Assembly: GCF_051521495.1 (NCBI RefSeq) | Contig: NZ_CP150355.1 | Location: 434,001-498,000, forward strand | Direction of reading: 5' to 3' | Source of the DNA: Sorangium sp051521495 | GTDB lineage: Bacteria; Myxococcota_A; Polyangia; Polyangiales; Polyangiaceae | DNA: 64,000 bases | Shown here: one piece after another, positions 1-10,210 of the stretch | How positions within the stretch are numbered: the stretch's first letter is position 1 | Layout of the letters: every line of letters begins with the position of its first letter | Program-made: the position numbers and the translations under genes | The notes under the pieces: model-generated | What the model was told of the DNA's origin: nothing | Database searches by the model: none | Seen by the model: only the letters and a program-made list of their open reading frames with translations

Positions 1-316
1 ACAGCCGCGGGAAGGGCACGGGGCTGCCGTTGCGGCGCTCGAGCTCGTGGTGCCAGTGGAGCTGCTTGCGCACGCAGCCGCGCAGCTCGTCCGGACCGGG
101 GGTGTCGTGGAAGGGCTCGAACTGGCAGGGCTCCGCCGCGAGCTCGCCGAGCAGGCCGAGCTTTGCGCGCAACGCGGCGCGGGCGGGATCGGGTACGTAC
201 CAGATGTCCATGGTCTGGGAAGTTGCGACGACCTCGACCTGCGTGTCGGCGCCGCCGACGAGACCGAGGGTCTCGCGCAAGACGTTCTTGCCGAAGGCGT
301 CGAATCTGCTGCGCAT
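1..316 (-). CDS. Hypothetical protein, 5' part only (runs off the left edge)
   Basis: An open frame runs from ATG at 316 leftwards past base 1, so about 105 residues are visible and the C-terminus is missing. The N-terminus reads MRSRFDAFGKNVLRETLG, followed by VEVVATSQTMDIWYVPDPAR, GLLGELAAEP and QFEPFHDTPG. I associate this pattern with a family of uncharacterised, often multi-copy proteins in Sorangium-type myxobacteria. A link to PD-(D/E)XK or transposase-associated nucleases is only a guess. Third codon positions are strongly G/C, as in the window's other genes. No stop lies in the visible frame. Confidence 0.6.
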   Translation of the reverse strand, partial: MRSRFDAFGKNVLRETLGLVGGADTQVEVVATSQTMDIWYVPDPARAALRAKLGLLGELAAEPCQFEPFHDTPGPDELRGCVRKQLHWHHELERRNGSPVPFPRL

Positions 317-690
317 CGGTGCGGTGGCGAGGATGGGCGTTGTCGAGCGTGCCAGCAAGCCAATTTGGGCGTGGCGCATGCTGTTTTTGCGAAGCGAACG
401 AGAGCAGCGCCGCGTATGGGAACGAGAGCGGCGCCGCGTATGGGGAGGAGCAGGAGCAGCGGTATTACGTGTGCCGCACCGATGTCGTGCGGCAATCGCG
501 TTGCGAGCGCGGCGCTGGCATCTGCTGCGGCGTCGGGGGCGCGCGTCGATGGACGGAGGGTGGATGAGTAACGAGGCACGGGAGCGGGCGTGCGCGCGGC
601 GTCCGGGGTGTCCCCGCGCCGCGCCGCTCAGCGCCCTTCCCGCGCCGCTCAGCGCCCTTCCCGCGCCGCTCAGCGCCCTTCCCGCGCCGC
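317..690. other. Intergenic region without a supported gene
   Basis: The first part is the 5' flank of the leftward gene. It contains a short direct duplication around 398-440, where a motif of the type GAGAGCRGCGCCGCGTATGGG occurs twice. The last 70 bases belong to the tandem repeat described at 621-704. Open frames here are short, Arg-rich and unlike window proteins, so I call no gene. Confidence 0.6.
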
Positions 691-704
691 TCAGCGCCCT
701 TTGC
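621..704. repeat. Tandem repeat, 21 bp x 4, duplicating a gene 3' end
   Basis: Four copies of a 21-bp unit (GCGCCGCTCAGCGCCCTTCCC) stand head to tail. The rightmost copy contains the stop codon (691-693) and last codons of the minus-strand gene at 691-1497. The other three copies therefore repeat the gene's final codons plus stop just downstream of it. Translation ends at the first stop, so the protein is unaffected. Confidence 0.85.
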
Positions 705-1497
705 GCTTGGCCTTCGCGACGGGGGCGCCGGCGAGGAATGCGCTGGGCTCGACCTGTGGCGTTGCGGCGTCGCTGTCGCTGTCGTCGTCGGTCTCCTCCT
801 CGGCGTCCTCGCTCTCGCTGGCCGGAGCGGCCTTGGAGGCGCTGGCGCGGCGGAAGCCGAGCTCGCGGAGGATCCTGCGGTCCTTGATGGCGGTCTGGAC
901 GATGGTGCTCCACTCCAGGTACCAGTCCCAGAGCTGCTGTTCGGCCGTGTCGAAGTCCTCGTCGGTGGTGGCGGGGGGAGGGTCCTCGGCGGTGGGCTCC
1001 AGCTTTCCTGCGCGGGCGAGGAGCTCTTTCGCCTCGTCGACGACGGCCTTGGTCAGGCCGCGCTTGGTGAGCATCTTGCGGGCTTCGTCGCCCTGGGCGT
1101 CGGGGCCGCCCTTGTCCTTGGACCTGGCGAGTTTCTCCCAGCGTTCGACGAAGGTGCCGACGGAGACGAGGACGGCGGCGCCCTCGGTCTGGGCGAGGTT
1201 GCGGAAGACGAAGGCGTACGCCTGCGGGGTGTGGCGCTTGAGGGTGGCAGACGCGATGGGGAACCACTTGTTTTCCCAGGCGTCGAGTTCGTCGATCAAG
1301 CCGGTGTCGGCGGCGGCGGCGGTGGCGACGAACCCGAGCCGGGTGCGGGTGACGCGCTGGAGAAGGCGCCATCCTTCGGCGAGATCGTCATCGGAGAAGC
1401 CGTGGGCGACGAGCGCCGCGGCGACCTTGTTCTTGCGGAGCCCGAGGAGCAATAGAAGCACTCGCTCGGCCTTCTGACCTATCGTGAGTTTGGCCAT
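691..1497 (-). CDS. Hypothetical protein with acidic tail
   Basis: A 268-residue protein of unknown function. The ATG at 1497 follows a strong ribosome-binding site (GGGAGGTG on the coding strand). No signal peptide or membrane segment is seen. The first 170 residues are helical and charged, with Trp-rich patches such as QLWDWYLEW near residue 190. Residues 215-240 are very acidic (SESEDAEEETDDDSD type), followed by a basic Ala/Lys/Arg end. This acidic-then-basic tail resembles cytoplasmic myxobacterial proteins annotated only as hypothetical. It lies between the left-edge gene and the CRISPR leader and resembles no Cas protein I know. The 3' end is duplicated in tandem downstream. Confidence 0.75.
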   Translation of the reverse strand: MAKLTIGQKAERVLLLLLGLRKNKVAAALVAHGFSDDDLAEGWRLLQRVTRTRLGFVATAAAADTGLIDELDAWENKWFPIASATLKRHTPQAYAFVFRNLAQTEGAAVLVSVGTFVERWEKLARSKDKGGPDAQGDEARKMLTKRGLTKAVVDEAKELLARAGKLEPTAEDPPPATTDEDFDTAEQQLWDWYLEWSTIVQTAIKDRRILRELGFRRASASKAAPASESEDAEEETDDDSDSDAATPQVEPSAFLAGAPVAKAKRKGR

Positions 1498-2159
1498 GGT
1501 TCACCTCCCAGCGAAAGGGGTTAACCAGGAGATGGATGGCTGTCGATGAGAGGGGCGCGTCCAGAACGTGCTCTGCTCGCTCGCTGGATGCTGGATGCTG
1601 GATGGGCGGAGGGGGGACCGGCGCGGATTGCGGGCGGGAGGGCTGCGGCGGGGGGCGGGGGACGGGCGTCCGCGGTTGGGGGCGGCGGGGCGGGTGCCCC
1701 GGTTCGGACTGCGGACCGTCGGCGGCGGGCGGGAGCCCCGGGACGGTGGGCGGGAGCCCCCGGGTCGGTGGGCGAGAGCCCCGGGGTGGCGAGCGCGAGC
1801 CCCGGGTCGGTGGGCGCGAGCCCCGGGTCAGCGGGCGGGAGCCCCGGGTCGGCGGGCGGCGTCCCCAGCTCGGAAGGTAAGCGCACCGCGGGGGCGAGGC
1901 CGGCGCGCTGGGGGATGAGTCGAGCGAGGTGGGGGACGAGTCGGTGGACGCGGGGATGACGTGGCGCGAGGCAGGGGATGAGTCCCGCGCGCCGGGGGCG
2001 ACGGCGCCGGAGGCGGGGAAGCGACCGGTCGAGGTGGGGGACGCAGCGGCAGGGCGGCCGGGCAGGACGGAAGGGCTGGGCGAGGGGACGGGGGCCTGTG
2101 TTAGAAGAGGGCGGGAACACCGGCTGCGAGCGGTGGCGTGGCGCGAAAACCCCGGGGGG
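1498..2159. repeat. GC-rich intergenic region with imperfect tandem repeats
   Basis: Between the gene at 691-1497 and the CRISPR leader is a G-rich stretch without a convincing gene. At about 1720-1870 a unit of roughly 21-24 bases built on GGGAGCCCCGGGTCGGTGGGC is repeated imperfectly about six times. A looser GATGAGTCGAGCGAGGTGGGG-type repeat follows at about 1910-1990. Open frames on both strands are low-complexity Pro/Arg/Gly strings that merely translate the repeats. Confidence 0.7.
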
Positions 2160-2315
2160 CGCTCGCAAGGCCGCCAGGTATTTGAAAATCCAATGGATTT
2201 CGAGATGGCCGGAGGCTCGCGGAGCGGTCTCCGGCACCCGGAGCGGGGGGTGGGACGGGAACCTCTCGCAGACCGGGTTGCAAGTACGCGAAATGTTTCG
2301 TAGCCTGCGAGGGCT
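2160..2315 (+). promoter_or_regulatory. CRISPR leader (likely)
   Basis: This stretch lies immediately upstream of the first repeat. It has an AT-richer patch (CAGGTATTTGAAAATCCAAT at about 2176-2195) that stands out from the flanks. The palindrome CGAAATGTTTCG occurs at 2289-2300, just before the repeat. Orientation is supported in two ways: the repeat ends in ATTGAAGC on the + strand, like the 5' handle of many crRNAs, and all mutated repeats cluster towards the opposite end. No -35/-10 pair could be assigned. Confidence 0.6.
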
Positions 2316-5300
2316 CTCTCCGCCGCTGAAAGGCGGCGGCCCCATTGAAGCAAGGAATGGCAATCACGGGCGGGCCTCGCGACGGATCGCCTCTCCGCCG
2401 CTGAAAGGCGGCGGCCCCATTGAAGCAAGTTCATCATCGAGATCGACGGCTTCGCCTACTTTGGCTCTCCGCCGCTGAAAGGCGGCGGCCCCATTGAAGC
2501 CGGAAGGCGGGGGATGCGTTCAGCATCAAGCGCAGCGCTCTCCGCCGCTGAAAGGCGGCGGCCCCATTGAAGCGGGAGCCTCCTTCAGCGCGCCGTCCTT
2601 GGCGCTAAACCTCTCCGCCGCTGAAAGGCGGCGGCCCCATTGAAGCAGGTTGAGGCCCATCTTCCCGCCCTAGGGGTTGACGTCCTCTCCGCCGCTGAAA
2701 GGCGGCGGCCCCATTGAAGCCGGTGGCGCATGAGCGAGGCGAACGCGGGCGTCTTGGCTCTCCGCCGCTGAAAGGCGGCGGCCCCATTGAAGCGTGTATG
2801 TCCCGAAGCCAGCGAATCCGGGATTGACGGGCTCTCCGCCGCTGAAAGGCGGCGGCCCCATTGAAGCGGCGCCGTCGGTCTGCGGCTCGATCGTGGCGTC
2901 CCCCACTCTCCGCCGCTGAAAGGCGGCGGCCCCATTGAAGCTCCTCCAGCTGCGGGAAGGCGCCGGGGTGGACCACGTCTCTCCGCCGCTGAAAGGCGGC
3001 GGCCCCATTGAAGCGCGCGCCTCGCCGCGCTCAGGTCGGCCAAGTGAACCATGGTCGCCTCCGGTCAGCTCTCCGCCGCTGAAAGGCGGCGGCCCCATTG
3101 AAGCGCGCGCCTCGCCGCGCGGGCCTCGCGTACCTTCTCAGCTCTCCGCCGCTGAAAGGCGGCGGCCCCATTGAAGCACGATCAGGGCCTCGAGAAGCTC
3201 GCGTCGCAGACGATCTCTCCGCCGCTGAAAGGCGGCGGCCCCATTGAAGCTCGGCCGTGTCGCATCCGGTGATGCAGACCGACTTGCTCTCCGCCGCTGA
3301 AAGGCGGCGGCCCCATTGAAGCGACACTACGCCGTTACGAGCGTTTATGAGCAATTGAACTCTCCGCCGCTGAAAGGCGGCGGCCCCATTGAAGCCGCGG
3401 CAAATCGCGGCGCTTCAATCCAAGACCGTCGGCTCTCCGCCGCTGAAAGGCGGCGGCCCCATTGAAGCGCATGGTCTAAGTGATGGAAACTAAACACAAA
3501 CTTTGTGCTCTCCGCCGCTGAAAGGCGGCGGCCCCATTGAAGCCCTGAACCTGAGATTCGGGAGGCGCCGCAACCGCGCTCTCCGCCGCTGAAAGGCGGC
3601 GGCCCCATTGAAGCACGGGAAGACCTTCGGCGAAATCGTCGCAAAGTTGCACTCTCCGCCGCTGAAAGGCGGCGGCCCCATTGAAGCGACGTGACCGCCG
3701 AGGGCGTCGTCGTGCAGTTCGAGGAGCTCTCCGCCGCTGAAAGGCGGCGGCCCCATTGAAGCCCCTCTGCCTCGACGCGAGTAGTTGCGCGATCCGCAAC
3801 TCTCCGCCGCTGAAAGGCGGCGGCCCCATTGAAGCCTCGAGGTGACCGATGCGACCGGCGGCGCCACGCCTGGCTCTCCGCCGCTGAAAGGCGGCGGCCC
3901 CATTGAAGCCCTCATGCGCGGCGTATGAGCCGCGCCGTTCTGGTCTCTCTCCGCCGCTGAAAGGCGGCGGCCCCATTGAAGCTTAGAATTGGGGGAGCTT
4001 TGACCACACCCGGCGCGGGTGCTCTCCGCCGCTGAAAGGCGGCGGCCCCATTGAAGCGAGCGGCTGGATCGCGGTCGTGCCGCTCTCCCCGTTCTCTCCG
4101 CCGCTGAAAGGCGGCGGCCCCATTGAAGCCGGTGCGTCGAGGTCACCCCGCCCGCCTCGGCGGTCCATCTCTCCGCCGCTGAAAGGCGGCGGCCCCATTG
4201 AAGCGAGACCATCCCCATGGTGGTGTGCTGCCTCCAGGTGTGCTCTCCGCCGCTGAAAGGCGGCGGCCCCATTGAAGCAACGAGAGCACCGAGGCGTAGG
4301 CGCGCGGGGAATGGAGCTCTCCGCCGCTGAAAGGCGGCGGCCCCATTGAAGCGAGACGGAGGGGCGCGGAAACTGGCCCGCGCTCGCGGACTCTCCGCCG
4401 CTGAAAGGCGGCGGCCCCATTGAAGCCCAGGATCGCGACCTTGTAAAGCTTCCCCTTGTAACTCTCCGCCGCTGAAAGGCGGCGGCCCCATTGAAGCCCC
4501 ATGCCTGCGGCCTTGCCCGCACCGACGAAGTAGCCTCTCCGCCGCTGAAAGGCGGCGGCCCCATTGAAGCGGCGGAGGCATCAGTTTCGCCAAGCGCTGG
4601 GGCCTGACTCTCCGCCGCTGAAAGGCGGCGGCCCCATTGAAGCCGGCAGGCGGACGGCTGAGCCGCCGAGCATCACGACCTCTCCGCCGCTGAAAGGCGG
4701 CGGCCCCATTGAAGCGTGAACGCGGCGACCGACACGACCACCGGCATCATCGAGCTCTCCGCCGCTGAAAGGCGGCGGCCCCATTGAAGCGCGTGTGGAA
4801 GGTCGCCGTCGACGCGTACCGGAACCGGCCCTCTCCGCCGCTGAAAGGCGGCGGCCCCATTGAAGCACCCACTTCACCTTCGTGCGCAGGTTCCCTTCCT
4901 GGCTCTCCGCCGCTGAAAGGCGGCGGCCCCATTGAAGCAGAAGAACGACGGCGGCATCGTCGTGCGCGGAGGTAACTCTCCGCCGCTGAAAGGCGGCGGC
5001 CCCATTGAAGCTTCGGTCTGGCCAGTGACAAGGGGGGCAAGCGATGCTCTCCGCCGCTGAAAGGCGGCGGCCCCATTGAAGCGGAACGGGCGCAATCATC
5101 CCAGCGGGCAATCTAGCGCCTCTCCGCCGCTGAAAGGCGGCGGCCCCATTGAAGCACAATTGAGCCGGACGGGAAGGCCGCGCAGGAAATATGGGCTCTC
5201 CGCCGCTGAAAGGCGGCGGCCCCATTGAAGCGGTCCGTCGCCGTCCATGGGTCAGCCGCCTTTCAGCGCTCTCCGCCGCTGAAAGGCGGCGGCCCCATTG

Positions 5301-8300
5301 AAGCTCGGTCCACGGACACGGCCGCGCGCGTGATCCATCACTCTCCGCCGCTGAAAGGCGGCGGCCCCATTGAAGCCCGCTCGGCTACGACGGGCGCGGC
5401 GATGTGTCGACGTGGGCTCTCCGCCGCTGAAAGGCGGCGGCCCCATTGAAGCGAAGTTCACGGTCAGTGTTCTGGTTGCGCGATCCAGGCTCTCCGCCGC
5501 TGAAAGGCGGCGGCCCCATTGAAGCCCCTTCGGCTTGCCGCGGTGGGTGCGGTACACCGACGCCCTCTCCGCCGCTGAAAGGCGGCGGCCCCATTGAAGC
5601 CGCTGAACGCCTATCCCTTATCGCACGTCCGTCCGGTCCTCTCCGCCGCTGAAAGGCGGCGGCCCCATTGAAGCCGCGGGAGCGGCAACCGTTGTCTTGC
5701 GCGTGTTCACTCTCCGCCGCTGAAAGGCGGCGGCCCCATTGAAGCTCCGGCAGCGGCGCGCTGCTCGTCATCGAGGGCGTGGAGCTCTCCGCCGCTGAAA
5801 GGCGGCGGCCCCATTGAAGCGTCCTGGCGAGCGTGTTCGTGTCGACGGCGTACACGCTCTCCGCCGCTGAAAGGCGGCGGCCCCATTGAAGCTACGTGGT
5901 GGACTTGATTGGGTGATTGCAGGGCTTCGGGACTCTCCGCCGCTGAAAGGCGGCGGCCCCATTGAAGCAACGGGTCACCTCGTCGTAACGGCCAGCCTCG
6001 ATGGCTCTCCGCCGCTGAAAGGCGGCGGCCCCATTGAAGCGTTACAGGCTCGTCGTTTGCGGGCAGCACAAATACTGAGCTCTCCGCCGCTGAAAGGCGG
6101 CGGCCCCATTGAAGCCCTTTGCCGCCGGCCCAAGACACGAGCGGCTCGGTCTCTCCGCCGCTGAAAGGCGGCGGCCCCATTGAAGCAAGTACGTGAGCAA
6201 GTCACCCGTCGTCGCATCGAACTCTCCGCCGCTGAAAGGCGGCGGCCCCATTGAAGCCGTCGAACACCGGGCCCATGGCGTCGGTCAGCAGTTGCTCTCC
6301 GCCGCTGAAAGGCGGCGGCCCCATTGAAGCGCCTACCTCCGCGCGACGCACGGCGCCGGCGTCGACCTCTCCGCCGCTGAAAGGCGGCGGCCCCATTGAA
6401 GCAGCGTCATCAAGCAGACGAGGGAGGAGTTTGATCAAGCTCTCCGCCGCTGAAAGGCGGCGGCCCCATTGAAGCGCTCCCATGGTGATCACTCGTCGGC
6501 GCTTTCGCCGTCTCTCCGCCGCTGAAAGGCGGCGGCCCCATTGAAGCCGAAGCGCTGCCGACCGCACCTGCGGCGTCAGCTGGACTCTCCGCCGCTGAAA
6601 GGCGGCGGCCCCATTGAAGCCCGGTAGCGTCGTGTTCCTCGCACAGGCGCAGCGCAGCCCTCTCCGCCGCTGAAAGGCGGCGGCCCCATTGAAGCCAAGC
6701 CTGGCGCGCCGTGGCTGCCGTCGGACACCGCGCTCTCCGCCGCTGAAAGGCGGCGGCCCCATTGAAGCCGGGTCAGGTTCCGTCCCGTCTCCGATTCCGA
6801 GCGTTCTCTCCGCCGCTGAAAGGCGGCGGCCCCATTGAAGCACCGCGCGAGCAACGCGCGCGCGGCGTGCACTCTCGACCTCTCCGCCGCTGAAAGGCGG
6901 CGGCCCCATTGAAGCGTGAAGAAGCGCGCGGCGAGCAAGATGCAGAGCACCAGCTCTCCGCCGCTGAAAGGCGGCGGCCCCATTGAAGCACGTCGATCGG
7001 GAACTTGACGATGCTCTCTCCCGGCATCTCTCCGCCGCTGAAAGGCGGCGGCCCCATTGAAGCTTGACGACGAGCCCGGCTCCGACCTCGCTCCCGCGTC
7101 TCTCCGCCGCTGAAAGGCGGCGGCCCCATTGAAGCAGCACGAGCCCCGTCCAGGGGCGGAAGTTGCGCTCGCTCTCCGCCGCTGAAAGGCGGCGGCCCCA
7201 TTGAAGCACGATCACCGGGGAGACCGAGCTCGGCACGAGCCGGCTCTCCGCCGCTGAAAGGCGGCGGCCCCATTGAAGCACGCGTGCCCAGCGCGCCCGC
7301 GCCGACGTCGTGGTCCTCTCCGCCGCTGAAAGGCGGGGGCCCCATTGAAGCGAGCTCCATGGCGTCGCCCTCATCAGAGGGCGGGGGACTCTCCGCCGCT
7401 GAAAGGCGGCGGCCCCATTGAAGACCGGCGTACGGCTCGGAGGCGGAGGGGGTGCCGCTGTACTCTCCGCCGCTGAAAGGCGGCGGCCCCATTGAAGCAG
7501 CATGCGTGCGCCGAGCAGCTTCAGGCCCTCGATCGAGACTCTCCGCCGCTGAAAGGCGGCGGCCCCATTGAAGCTCGTACACGCGATCGACCCTGGCGGC
7601 CTGGTTGAGGTGGCTCTCCGCCGCTGAAAGGCGGCGGCCCCATTGAAGCGAGACGTGGATGTTGCCCGCCGCGCGGTGCACCGCCTCTCTCCGCCGCTGA
7701 AAGGCGGCGGCCCCATTGAAGCAGGGCCTGCGATTCATCATCGAGCCACACTCGGACGCGCTCTCCGCCGCTGAAAGGCGGCGGCCCCATTGAAGCTCAA
7801 AGAACGAGCCGCGAGGCGGCCGGCGGGCCTGTGCCGCTCTCCGCCGCTGAAAGGCGGCGGCCCTATTGAAGCTCCTCCTCCATCCGATCGTCGACCACCA
7901 TCTCCTACCTCCTCTCCGCCGCTGAAAGGCGGCGGCCCCATTGAAGCTTCGGCGTCCTCGGGCGCTAGCGCTCCTCGGCGAGCTCTCCGCCGCTGAAAGG
8001 CGGCGGCCCCATTGAAGCACCCGCTCGCCGCGCATCGTGGACTCCGCGAGGTCCTCTCCGCCGCTGAAAGGCGGCGGCCCCATTGAAGCATGGGCATGGT
8101 CGGGCTCGTCTCTTCCGACGATCTGGCTCTCCGCCGCTGACAGGCGGCGGCCCCATTGAAGCTCGCCGTACCTGTCGCGCGACGCGCTTCGGGGGTACTG
8201 GCTCTCCGCCGCTGAAAGGCGGCGGCCCCATTGAAGCTGGTGAGTGGATAGGTTCTGAAGCGAAACAGAGAATCCTCTCCGCCGCTGAAAGGCGGCGGCC

Positions 8301-9329
8301 CCATTGAAGCGCCCGGAACAGCGGGGTCATCTTGTCGATGCCGCGGACTCTCCGCCGCTGAAAGGCGGCGGCCCCATTGAAGCCGCTACCCGATGTCGCG
8401 CTCGTCCCGCTCGCCACGGCTCTCCGCCGCTGAAAGGCGGCGGCCCCATTGAAGCGCGAACGTCGACGCATCGCTCGAGGCCGACGGTGAGCCGCTCTCC
8501 GCCGCTGAAAGGCGGCGGCCCCATTGAAGCGAGGACGCCATCGTCGAGCTTGACCGGAGGATCCGCCTCTCCGCCGCTGAAAGGCGGCGGCCCCATTGAA
8601 GCGACGGCTACCGCTATGAGCTCGCCCTCTGGTACGTCCTCTCCGCCGCTGAAAGGCGGCGGCCCCATTGAAGCGAGCACCACTCCGTGAACTGCCGCCA
8701 TTGCACGCCGTACTCTCCGCCGCTGAAAGGCGGCGGCCCCATTGAAGCGAGGCCGCGCGCGCGCTACCGCGCGCCGATGAGCTCTCCGCCGCTGAAAGGC
8801 GGCGGCCCCATTGAAGCACCGGTGGAGAACTCGGCAAGTCAGCGCGCGCAGTGGCTCTCCGCCGCTGAAAGGCGGCGGCCCCATTGAAGCACCTCTGTGC
8901 AGGCAGTAGCGTTTGCGGATGACTCGACTCTCCGCCGCTGAAAGGCGGCGGCCCCATTGAAGCGTGACCGCTGGCCGTCGCGCGGGGGTCGCCCCCGACT
9001 CTCCGCCGCTGAAAGGCGGCGGCCCCATTGAAGCACGATGGACGGCGGCGCCGAGCTCGCGAAGCGCAGGGCTCTCCGCCGCTGAAAGGCGGCGGCCCCA
9101 TTGAAGCTAGGCGGACCTTCGGGCCGTCGGCAGCCAGGGGAGGTCCTCTCCGCCGCTGAAAGGCGGCGGCCCCATTGAAGCGGCGACATGGTTGCGGTAG
9201 GGGCGAGCGGTGTTTACGTGCTCTCCGCCGCTGAAAGGCGGCGGCCTCATTGAAGCATCAGTCGCATCGTTGGATCCTCGCTGGGTAGGTGGACTCTCCG
9301 GCGCTGAAAGGCGGCGGACCCATTGAAGC
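2316..9329 (+). CRISPR. CRISPR array, about 96 repeats / 95 spacers
   Basis: A 36-bp repeat recurs every 69-76 bases. It starts CTCTCCGCCGC, contains a 7-bp stem (CCGCCGC / GCGGCGG) around TGAAAG, and ends CCCATTGAAGC. I located 96 repeats by eye; spacers are 33-40 nt except one of 54 nt (3015-3068). Repeats are identical from the left end to about 7300. Changed repeats start at 7316, 7389, 7837, 8127, 9221 and 9294, so the old trailer end is on the right and transcription should run rightwards. The hairpin repeat, ATTGAAGC handle and variable spacer length suit type III or Cas6-processed type I systems, but no cas gene is present to decide. The array keeps open frames in several phases, giving false proteins rich in GRRLSAAE or MGPPPFSGGE. 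Confidence 0.98.
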
Positions 9330-9652
9330 CGCGGATTCGAGCCCACACCGGCCACGGCGGCGTCGATGAGGAGGCGCATCTGGGCGGCCATGGGCAAGAG
9401 AACGCGGCTGTCCGGCTTGAGCCGGCCGAACGTCCGCCGAAGCTCGGCATCGACGTCGAGCTCACGGAGGAAGACACCGAAGCCGACCAGCCCCGCCACA
9501 CCCGTGAGGGTCGTCTCCGTGGCGCGGAGGTGCACCGCGCGCGGGTCGGGACGGCGGACGCGGGCGCGTCGCGGCGGGGTCGGTTTGGGCTTGCTTCGGC
9601 GGATGCGCCGTCGCACCTTCGAGGTGCTCGGCGGGCGCTTGCGTTGGGTCAT
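9330..9652 (-). pseudogene. IS1380-type transposase, N-terminal fragment
   Basis: The frame begins with ATG at 9652 (MTQRKRPPSTSKVRRRIRRS) and continues through TGVAGLVGFGVFLRELDVDA and LLPMAAQMRLLIDAAVAGVG. This matches the N-terminal region of IS1380-family DDE transposases. It ends after about 105 residues exactly where the last CRISPR repeat begins, so the catalytic domain is missing. The full-length family is about 400-500 residues. The next part of the family (LEALANDPLFVHLAGG) occurs on the same strand at about 10570-10925, on the wrong side to be a simple continuation. Confidence 0.75.
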
Positions 9653-9757
9653 AGCAAACGCAACGGCTGCGCACGCAGAGCTGCGGTGATAGCCCCGGTG
9701 GGTTGGGCGGGCGGGCTCTTCGTGGCTGCCTCCTACCGACCTCGGCACCGCTTCGAT

Positions 9758-10210
9758 TCAAGTTCTCTTCTTGCGGGTCGTCTTTGGGGCCTCCTTTGCC
9801 TTGCGCGAAGCGTCGAGATCGAGCGCAATTTGGCCGACCATATCCACGGCCATGTCGTAGATGCCCTCCATGAGACGCTGGAATCGAAGCATCCCGTAAG
9901 CCGGGTCGATGCTGCGTGGCAGCCCGATGTCCCCTACCTCTCCGAGCCACTTGATCGGCAACTTGGACGCGTCCAGCTCATGCCGAGCTCGCTTCATCGC
10001 CAACTGAAGCGCTTGAATCGCATCGATCCCTGGAACGTAATGAAAGAACTCCTTGTCGGAAAGCCCTGAGATCAAGAGCGGGCAAGACCATTCGTCGCCC
10101 GGGGGCTTTGGAGGGATCGGCTTGCCGATGGCGAGGACGATCTCGCGATCGGGCTCACCCTCCACGGCGTAACGACGAACAGCAATCGGATGGCTTATCT
10201 TCTTGGCCAT
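9758..10210 (-). CDS. DUF6968-like small protein
   Basis: About 150 residues from ATG at 10210 (MAKKISHPIAVRRYAVEGEP). An in-frame ATG at 10291 would add 27 residues that look unconserved. The core pattern is IAVRRYAVEG, EIVLAIGKP, DEWSCPLLISGL, FHYVPGIDAIQALQLAMK, then a helical end and a Lys/Arg tail. This fits my recollection of the DUF6968 family of small bacterial proteins, often single genes in variable regions; the function is unknown. It has no signal peptide or membrane segment and lies between transposase fragments. An immunity-type role is possible but unsupported. Confidence 0.65.
   Translation of the reverse strand: MAKKISHPIAVRRYAVEGEPDREIVLAIGKPIPPKPPGDEWSCPLLISGLSDKEFFHYVPGIDAIQALQLAMKRARHELDASKLPIKWLGEVGDIGLPRSIDPAYGMLRFQRLMEGIYDMAVDMVGQIALDLDASRKAKEAPKTTRKKRT

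Noticed and set aside
1..571. Plus-strand frames at the left end (30-887, 47-571, 163-567)
   Set aside because: They are antisense to the partial minus-strand gene, whose sequence is protein-like with a proper start.
1498..2315. A small cas gene or toxin-antitoxin pair between the hypothetical gene and the array
   Set aside because: All frames here are repeat-derived, low-complexity and without ribosome-binding sites.
2585..9189. Many open frames of 60-500 codons inside 2.6-9.2 kb, with repeated GRRLSAAE, FNGAAAFQRRR or MGPPPFSGGE
   Set aside because: They are translations of the CRISPR repeat in different phases; the repeat has no stop codon in several frames.
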